Assembly (NCBI GenBank): GCA_030824835.1
Contig: JAPJRA010000275.1
Span: forward strand, 1-5,804
Direction: 5' to 3'
Source of the DNA: Geminicoccaceae bacterium
GTDB taxonomy: Bacteria > Pseudomonadota > Alphaproteobacteria > Geminicoccales > Geminicoccaceae
Length of the DNA: 5,804 nucleotides
Notes under the pieces: generated by a model
Seen by the model: only the letters and a program-made list of their open reading frames with translations
The model's database searches: none
Told to the model about the DNA's origin: nothing
Position numbers and translations under genes: made by a program
In this document: positions 1 to 3,791 of the stretch, piece after piece
How positions within the stretch are numbered: position 1 is the first letter of the stretch
Layout of the letters: each line of letters begins with the position of its first letter

Positions 1-208
1 GCACCTCGTCGCCAGCCTTGGCCTGGAAGCGGACATAGCGGTTGCCGCTCTCCGGCATCAGGTAGGTCTCGAGCGGCACATCGGGAGTGACGACCAGGGA
101 CTCGCGCAGGAGCTTCTGCCGCGGCAGCTCCGCGGGCTGGATGTTCAAGACGAACGAGGCCGCGTCCTCGACCTTGTAGCCGAGCTTGCAGCCGACGATG
201 AATTTCAT
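1..208 (-). CDS. Transglutaminase-like family protein, N-terminal part (cut by window edge)
   Basis: Sixty-nine residues are visible, beginning MKFIVGCKLGYKVEDAASF and continuing with LNIQPAELPRQ, LRESLVVTPDVPLETY and GNRYVRFQAKAGDEV. This resembles the N-terminal beta-sandwich domain (Bact_transglu_N type) that precedes the transglutaminase core in bacterial COG1305 proteins: an opening strand with a G-Y motif, a hydrophobic strand ending in an N-I-Q-like turn, and a later P-D-V-P-L-E-x-Y stretch. The catalytic Cys-His-Asp core would lie beyond the window, so activity cannot be judged. No signal peptide is seen, so a cytoplasmic location is inferred. The ATG at 208 sits just before the conserved first strand. 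A weak GGA lies roughly 8 bases upstream. The gene follows rpoH on the same strand after a 119-base gap containing a hairpin, so independent transcription is more likely than an operon. A second family member lies at 2253-3152. Confidence 0.72.
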   Translation of the reverse strand, partial: MKFIVGCKLGYKVEDAASFVLNIQPAELPRQKLLRESLVVTPDVPLETYLMPESGNRYVRFQAKAGDEV

Positions 209-249
209 GGTGGTATCCGTGAGGGGTTGGTGCCGACGCTGAAAGAACT

Positions 250-267
250 GGGCCGCGGCGGCGGCCC
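250..267 (-). terminator. Candidate rho-independent terminator after rpoH
   Basis: A perfect 7-bp inverted repeat (GGGCCGC and GCGGCCC) encloses a 4-base loop. Read on the minus strand it lies 60 bases after the rpoH stop codon and is followed at once by AGTTCTTTC, a short pyrimidine- and T-rich run. It fits a terminator for rpoH. The T-run is interrupted, so termination may be partial. The hairpin also sits 42 bases before the start of the transglutaminase-like gene at 208. A TTGACG (267-272, minus) directly abuts it and could be a -35 element for that gene, but no good -10 follows. Confidence 0.4.
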
Positions 268-327
268 GTCAAGCATCGCCCCTCAACCGGGGCCCGAGTG
301 TGGCTCCGGGGTCCGCCGACCGGCCGC

Positions 328-1212
328 TCAGGCCGCCAGCAGCTGGGGCCCCTGGGCGGCTGCCGCCAGCACGGCCCGCTGCACGCGCTCGAAGGCGCGG
401 ACCTCGATCTGCCGGATGCGCTCGCGCGACACGCCGTAGACCTGGGCCAGGTCCTCGAGGGTGGACGGCTCGTCCTTGAGCTTGCGCTCGGTCAGGATGT
501 GACGCTCGCGCGGGGTCAGCACGTCCATGGCACTGCCCAGCAGGTCACGGCGCCAGCTCTGCTCGCTGGCCTCCAGCGTGCGCCCCTCCTGGTCCTGGCC
601 CTCGTCGACCAGGAGATCGCCCCACTCGTGGTCGCCATCCTCGCCGACGCGCATGTTGAGCGAGGCGTCGCCGCCGGACAGGCGCCGGTTCATGTCGATC
701 ACCTCGCCGTCGGTGACCGCGAGATCATAGGCGATGCTGGCCACGGCCTCCGGCGGCAGGTCGCCGCTGCCGGTCTCGCCGAGGCGGCTCTTGGCGCGCC
801 GCAGGTTGAAGAACAGCTTCTTCTGGGCGGCGGTGGTGCCCAGCTTCACCATCGACCAGTTGTGCAGGATATGTTCCTGGATCGCGGCGCGGATCCACCA
901 CATGGCGTAGGTGGCGAAGCGGAAACCGCGCTCCGGATCGAACTTGGCCAGGGCCTGCACGAGGCCCAGATTGCCCTCGGCGATCAGCTCCGAGATCGGG
1001 AAATTGTAGCCGCGATAGCCACGGGCGAGCTTGACGACCAGCCGCAGATGGCTGCCCACTAGCTGCCGTGCGGCATCCGGGTCGCGCCGGTCGCGCCAGA
1101 GCCTCGCCAGTTCCAACTCATGCTCGGGATCGAGCATGGGCTGCTGCCGGGCCTGGTCCAGATAGCGCCCGAGATCGTCCTCGATGCGCGCAGATACGAC
1201 GTTGGCCTGCAT
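328..1212 (-). CDS. rpoH: RNA polymerase heat-shock sigma factor RpoH (sigma-32)
   Basis: A 294-residue protein of normal length for RpoH. This sigma factor directs core RNA polymerase to heat-shock promoters (chaperones, proteases). Residues 11-40 give the family's N-terminal segment (DDLGRYLDQ, then PMLDPEHELELA). Region 2 spans about 50-120, with the sigma-70 signature ELIAEGNLGLVQALAKFDP at 75-93 and RFATYAMWWIRAAIQEHIL at 98-116, which recognises and melts the -10 element. The RpoH box QKKLFFNLRR at 130-139 distinguishes RpoH from other group 2/3 sigmas. Region 4 begins LTPRER near 242 and carries the -35-binding helix-turn-helix TLEDLAQVYGVSRERIRQIE at 261-280. The ATG at 1212 preserves the conserved N-terminus. 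A GGAAG at 1216-1220 gives a rather close ribosome site (3 bases). Alphaproteobacteria often carry several rpoH paralogues, so a second copy may exist elsewhere. Regulation is probably through the sigma-32-like promoter at 1357-1382. Confidence 0.96.
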   Translation of the reverse strand: MQANVVSARIEDDLGRYLDQARQQPMLDPEHELELARLWRDRRDPDAARQLVGSHLRLVVKLARGYRGYNFPISELIAEGNLGLVQALAKFDPERGFRFATYAMWWIRAAIQEHILHNWSMVKLGTTAAQKKLFFNLRRAKSRLGETGSGDLPPEAVASIAYDLAVTDGEVIDMNRRLSGGDASLNMRVGEDGDHEWGDLLVDEGQDQEGRTLEASEQSWRRDLLGSAMDVLTPRERHILTERKLKDEPSTLEDLAQVYGVSRERIRQIEVRAFERVQRAVLAAAAQGPQLLAA

Positions 1213-1263
1213 GTGCTTCCACTTTTGAGCCCTAAGAACCTTCCCACGGATCGGCGCGGGCTC

Positions 1264-1279
1264 CTGCCGACCACGGCAG
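1264..1279 (-). repeat. Hairpin in the predicted rpoH leader
   Basis: A perfect 6-bp inverted repeat (CTGCCG, loop ACCA, CGGCAG on the plus strand) lies about 52 bases upstream of the rpoH ATG, inside the leader predicted from the promoter at 1357-1382. It could be a structural part of the leader. It does not cover the ribosome site, so I do not call it a thermosensor. Confidence 0.3.
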
Positions 1280-1299
1280 ACAAGTTCACCTCCAACCCG

Positions 1300-1313
1300 G
1301 GGCCTGCTGGCCC
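1300..1313 (-). repeat. Second short hairpin in the rpoH leader
   Basis: A 5-bp GGGCC/GGCCC inverted repeat with loop TGCT lies 20 bases from the hairpin at 1264-1279. Both fall between the predicted rpoH start point and its ATG. In DNA this GC-rich such short stems arise easily by chance. The spacing of two in one leader is the only reason to record it. Confidence 0.2.
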
Positions 1314-1356
1314 AAGGCTCAAGGCGGCGAGCTATCTGCTGGGGACAACGTTGGAT

Positions 1357-1382
1357 ATGGGGGCTGTGCCGCCAACCACAAG
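1357..1382 (-). promoter_or_regulatory. Sigma-32-type promoter for rpoH (probable autoregulation)
   Basis: On the minus strand a -35 of CTTGTG (1377-1382, preceded by C) is followed after 14 bases by a -10 of CCCCAT (1357-1362), continuing AT. The established RpoH consensus is roughly CTTGAA, 13-15 bases, CCCCATnT. The -10 match is essentially complete, the CTTG core of the -35 is kept and the spacing is canonical. The start point would lie near 1350, giving an rpoH leader of about 137 bases. Heat-shock autoregulation of rpoH is known in Caulobacter, so the arrangement is biologically sensible. The last two -35 bases (TG instead of AA) are the weak point. Confidence 0.55.
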
Positions 1383-1431
1383 GTGCGGCCGGCGCAGCAC
1401 ACGCCGCCGTGTTCTCGCGGGGAGCCTTTCA

Positions 1432-1447
1432 ACAACCCGGCGGTTGT
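1432..1447 (+). repeat. Inverted repeat upstream of the esterase ribosome site
   Basis: ACAACC, loop CGGC, GGTTGT is a perfect 6-bp inverted repeat ending 16 bases before the ribosome-binding site of the exported esterase. It is less GC-rich than its surroundings. It could be an operator or a leader hairpin. I found no convincing -35/-10 pair for the esterase gene nearby, so its position relative to transcription start is unknown. Confidence 0.3.
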
Positions 1448-1463
1448 GACGAGAAGCATACCC

Positions 1464-1470
1464 GGGGAGG
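1464..1470 (+). promoter_or_regulatory. Ribosome-binding site that fixes a TTG start for the esterase
   Basis: GGGGAGG lies 7 bases before the TTG at 1478-1480, the best-placed Shine-Dalgarno match upstream of this gene. It decides the start over an in-frame GTG at 1409, which has no comparable site and would add 23 residues ahead of the signal peptide. Confidence 0.7.
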
Positions 1471-1477
1471 CAAACTC

Positions 1478-2287
1478 TTGCGGCCGTACATCGTTCCGGC
1501 CCTGCTCGCCTGCTGTTTCTTGAGCCTCGGTGCCCGCGCATCCGAGCCGTCGTCGGGCTGTGGCCGACCACCCCCGTCGGTACCCCCGGCGCAGTTCGAG
1601 GTGGCGGGGCAGCAGGCCGGGGCAATCGTGGTTCCACCGCCCGGCTACCGCGCCAGCCGCGCCTATCCGCTCGTCTTCGCTTTTCATGGCCGCACCAACA
1701 GTGCGGCCCAGGTGCGCGACTATTTCGGGCTGGAGGTGGCGGCCCTGCCGGCCATCCTGGTCTATCCGGCCGGTCGCCGGGAGGCGAGCGGGCGGTTCAC
1801 CTGGGCGGACCCCGGGATCGCCCTGTTCGACACCCTGCTGGAACGGCTGGCCGCGCGCTACTGCGTCGACCGAGCGGCCGTGTTCGTGGTCGGCCACTCG
1901 CTGGGGGCCAGCTTCGCCAACAGCCTGGCCTGTGCCCGTGCCGACCGTATCCGCGGCGTGGCCTCGGTCGCCGGCGGCATCGACGGTGGCCGCTGCGCCG
2001 GGACGGTGGCGGCCATGCTGCTGCACAACCCGCTCGACGAAGCGGTGCCCGTGACCGAAGGGCTGCGGGCGCGCGCGGCGCTCCTGGGCCACCATCCGGC
2101 CGTCGGGCCGCCGCTCGCGCTGGAGGGCGGCTTCGCCTGCGCCCAGGACCGTGCCGGCGCCGACCCTCTGCTGTGGTGCCTGCATCACGAGAGCCGGAAC
2201 CGCCGCGGGCGCTTCTACCCGCATCAATGGCCGGCCGACGCCGGGGCCACGATCATGGCGTTCTTTGCCGATCTGCCGCGGCCTTGA
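1478..2287 (+). CDS. Exported alpha/beta-hydrolase, PHB-depolymerase/LpqC-type esterase
   Basis: The 269-residue product from the TTG start opens with a short signal peptide (residues 1-21, hydrophobic PALLACCFLSLGA, likely cleaved at ARA-S), so it is probably periplasmic or secreted. The fold is alpha/beta hydrolase of COG3509, which includes poly(3-hydroxybutyrate) depolymerases and feruloyl/acetylxylan esterases. FAFHGR at 67-72 forms the oxyanion-hole region. The nucleophile elbow GHSLG at 139-143 gives Ser141. LLHNPLDEAVPV supplies Asp187, and FYPHQWP supplies His249, in the family's usual C-terminal H-x-W-P setting. Six cysteines in the mature part (28, 129, 152, 173, 221, 234) could form disulfides, in keeping with export. 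The substrate cannot be told from sequence; a carboxyl ester is likely. The gene diverges from rpoH, and its last 35 bases overlap the end of the convergent transglutaminase-like gene. If translation began at the GTG at 1409, LLAC could be read as a lipobox, but this is less likely. Confidence 0.88.
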   Translation: MRPYIVPALLACCFLSLGARASEPSSGCGRPPPSVPPAQFEVAGQQAGAIVVPPPGYRASRAYPLVFAFHGRTNSAAQVRDYFGLEVAALPAILVYPAGRREASGRFTWADPGIALFDTLLERLAARYCVDRAAVFVVGHSLGASFANSLACARADRIRGVASVAGGIDGGRCAGTVAAMLLHNPLDEAVPVTEGLRARAALLGHHPAVGPPLALEGGFACAQDRAGADPLLWCLHHESRNRRGRFYPHQWPADAGATIMAFFADLPRP

Positions 2288-3152
2288 CCGTGACGTCCAC
2301 GTGCAGCCCCTGCGTGTCGTCCGCCTTGCCGACATAGCCGCCGGCGATGGGAAGGGCCTGCTCGGCGGTCCGGGTCACGCCGACGCGGACCAAGTTGGTC
2401 CCGGCGATCAGGCCATTGGTCGGGTCGTACTCGACCCACCCGGCCCCTGGGAGGTAGACGCTGCACCAAGCATGGGTGCTGCCGCCACCCTGGTTGGAGC
2501 TGAAGCTGTCGTCGTAGAGGTAGCCGGTGACGAAGCGGGTGGCGAGGCCCAGGCAGCGCAGCGCCTCCATCATTAGGACGGCGAAGTCGCGGCAGGTGCC
2601 GGAGCCAAGGGCCAGGGTCGTGGCCGCGGTCTGGGTGCCTTCCTCCGGCCGCGCCCCGTAGCGGAACTCGGCCTTGATCGCGTGCGTCATGGCCTCCAGC
2701 AGCTCCAAGGTCCGGATCTGGCGCCGCCCACTGACGAAGTGCCGTGCCCATGCGTCCACGACGCGGTCCGGATCGGGCAGCTGGCGCTCCGTCAGGCGGG
2801 CCACGTCCGGCACCTCCTGGATGGCATAGGAGAACGGGAACCGCTCGACCGCCGGGTCCAAGGTCGCCGCCGGCAGGACCGGGCAGTCGGGATAGTGGGT
2901 GAGATCGAGGGTCGAGACGATGCGCAGATGCTCGGTGCGCAGGTCGTCCGGCCATTCGAGAAAGCAGATCGAGTTGCCGAAGACGTCGTGCGCCCAGCGC
3001 GTGGTCGACGGCGCCGGGTCCACCGTCAGGGTCGCATCGTGCAGGCGCAGATCGTGGCTGTCGCGCGGCCGCAGCATCATCCGATGACGCAGCAGGCCGA
3101 CCGGATTGCGATAGCGGTATTCGGTGGTGTGGACGATGTCGATGCGTGCCAT
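2253..3152 (-). CDS. Transglutaminase-like family protein (COG1305), complete
   Basis: A 299-residue protein starting MARIDIVHTTEYRYRNPV, the standard opening of the bacterial transglutaminase N-terminal domain (about 1-90: R-x-x-H-x-T-x-Y-R-Y, then MMLRPRDSHDLRL, then DVFGNSICFLEW). The papain-like core at about 150-250 shows all three catalytic positions: Cys187 in GSGTCRDFAVLMMEALR, His227 in STHAWCSVYLPG and Asp243 in VEYDPTNG. Family members are thought to be cysteine proteases or transamidases; many sit beside proteasome-like or peptide-ligase genes, none of which is seen here. There is no signal peptide, so it is probably cytoplasmic. The ATG at 3152 has a strong AAGGGGGG ribosome site 4 bases upstream. 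The reading frame stays open for 190 codons beyond it, but that stretch is low-complexity and lies across another gene, so it is not part of the protein. Expression is likely from the promoter at 3264-3292. Confidence 0.93.
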   Translation of the reverse strand: MARIDIVHTTEYRYRNPVGLLRHRMMLRPRDSHDLRLHDATLTVDPAPSTTRWAHDVFGNSICFLEWPDDLRTEHLRIVSTLDLTHYPDCPVLPAATLDPAVERFPFSYAIQEVPDVARLTERQLPDPDRVVDAWARHFVSGRRQIRTLELLEAMTHAIKAEFRYGARPEEGTQTAATTLALGSGTCRDFAVLMMEALRCLGLATRFVTGYLYDDSFSSNQGGGSTHAWCSVYLPGAGWVEYDPTNGLIAGTNLVRVGVTRTAEQALPIAGGYVGKADDTQGLHVDVTVKAAADRQRTP

Positions 3153-3156
3153 CCGG

Positions 3157-3164
3157 CCCCCCTT
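3157..3164 (-). promoter_or_regulatory. Ribosome-binding site deciding the transglutaminase start
   Basis: AAGGGGGG on the minus strand ends 4 bases before the ATG at 3152. It marks the true start within a much longer open frame that extends upstream to 3722. Confidence 0.65.
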
Positions 3165-3263
3165 TGTTGAGGGATTCCTAGCAGCCGGCCGATGCCGCCC
3201 CAACCTCGGTGACGTCGAATCGATGCTTCGGCGGGTTACGTTTCGGCAAGGCCAGGGACACAA

Positions 3264-3292
3264 ATTACATGGCGGGGATGGGAAAGTGACAA
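3264..3292 (-). promoter_or_regulatory. Near-consensus sigma-70 promoter for the transglutaminase-like gene
   Basis: On the minus strand TTGTCA (3287-3292) and TGTAAT (3264-3269) are separated by exactly 17 bases. Each hexamer matches the TTGACA/TATAAT consensus at 5 of 6 positions. This is the most AT-rich part of the divergent gap. Transcription would begin near 3257, giving a leader of about 105 bases before the ATG at 3152. Confidence 0.6.
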
Positions 3293-3371
3293 AGCGCACT
3301 CCTGGCGGTGCCGCGACTATGCACGTTCGGCAGCCATGGCCGCCGGGCGGCGGCGGGTGCGGACGGAGAGC

Positions 3372-3701
3372 ATGGACCGGCTCGGGGCTTCGCTGGCGAT
3401 GTTGGCCGGGATCGCGGCCGCTGGCCTGCAGGCCCTGGGTTTCGTGCTGATTGCCGTGGCTGTGGTGCGGGGATCCGTCCGGCCCAATCGCTACAGCTGG
3501 CTCATCTGGAGCGTGGTCGCTGCCCTGGCCGGCGCCGCCGCCGTGCTCAGCGTCGAGGCGCCGCAATGGGTCTGGAGCTGGGAGGGCTTCGGCCACTGGG
3601 GTGGTGCGGTCTACGTGGCGCTGGTCAATCTCGCGATTGTCAGCAGCATCGGGCTGGCCCGACTGGGGCGTCGGCTTGCCGCCAGCGTCGGCCGCGCGTA
3701 A
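3372..3701 (+). CDS. Small three-helix inner-membrane protein, function unknown
   Basis: A 109-residue hydrophobic protein. Three membrane segments are visible: about 5-32 (LAMLAGIAAAGLQALGFVLI), 41-60 (YSWLIWSVVAALAGAAAVL) and 76-95 (GGAVYVALVNLAIVSSIGLA). A basic loop, VVRGSVRPNRYSWLIWS, joins helices 1 and 2, and a tryptophan-rich stretch (PQWVWSWEGFGHW) lies between helices 2 and 3. The R-P-N-R-x-S-W-L-I-W pattern is reminiscent of small uncharacterised membrane proteins. I do not recognise a named family and assign no function. The ATG at 3372 is preferred because the first helix follows directly and GGAG lies 3 bases before AGCATG. An in-frame ATG at 3336 (12 more residues, strongly basic) or GTG at 3357 is possible. 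The gene diverges from the transglutaminase-like gene and precedes the M16 protease by 90 bases on the same strand, so cotranscription with the protease is possible. Confidence 0.68.
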   Translation: MDRLGASLAMLAGIAAAGLQALGFVLIAVAVVRGSVRPNRYSWLIWSVVAALAGAAAVLSVEAPQWVWSWEGFGHWGGAVYVALVNLAIVSSIGLARLGRRLAASVGRA

Positions 3702-3723
3702 TTCGCCACTGCCCGAGATCAAT

Positions 3724-3740
3724 CCGGGTTAGTATCCCGG
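3724..3740 (+). repeat. Inverted repeat between membrane protein and M16 protease genes
   Basis: CCGGG and CCCGG flank a 7-base AT-rich loop (TTAGTAT), 22 bases after the membrane-protein stop codon. No T-run follows, so it is a poor intrinsic terminator. It could mark the promoter area of the protease gene: a TTGACG lies at 3745-3750, but I see no matching -10. Confidence 0.25.
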
Positions 3741-3791
3741 GACATTGACGCCGTAGATGACCGGTCGGCGTCCGCATTGAAGGATGAGTGG

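Noticed and set aside
298..1062. Long open frame (254 codons) on the plus strand opposite rpoH
   Set aside because: It lies entirely antisense to a certain rpoH gene, its protein shows no recognisable motif, and open antisense frames are expected at this GC content.
1478..1520. Lipobox (LLAC) in the esterase leader, implying a lipoprotein
   Set aside because: From the supported TTG start the cysteine falls at residue 12, too early for a normal lipoprotein signal peptide. The ARA-S site at about 21 is a better type I cleavage site.
1319..2335. 338-codon minus-strand frame opposite the esterase
   Set aside because: It is Arg/Gly/Pro-rich with no domain and lies antisense to a gene with a complete catalytic triad and signal peptide.
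3336..3371. Upstream ATG for the small membrane protein
   Set aside because: No ribosome site precedes it and it adds only a basic stretch before the first helix. It is kept as an alternative in the gene entry.
3153..3722. 190-codon N-terminal extension of the transglutaminase-like frame
   Set aside because: The family's conserved N-terminus begins at the ATG at 3152, which has its own strong ribosome site. The extension is low-complexity, crosses a near-consensus promoter and lies opposite the membrane-protein gene.
3745..3773. TTGACG as the -35 of a promoter for the M16 protease
   Set aside because: No -10-like hexamer occurs 16-18 bases downstream, and transcription would have to begin almost at the ribosome site.
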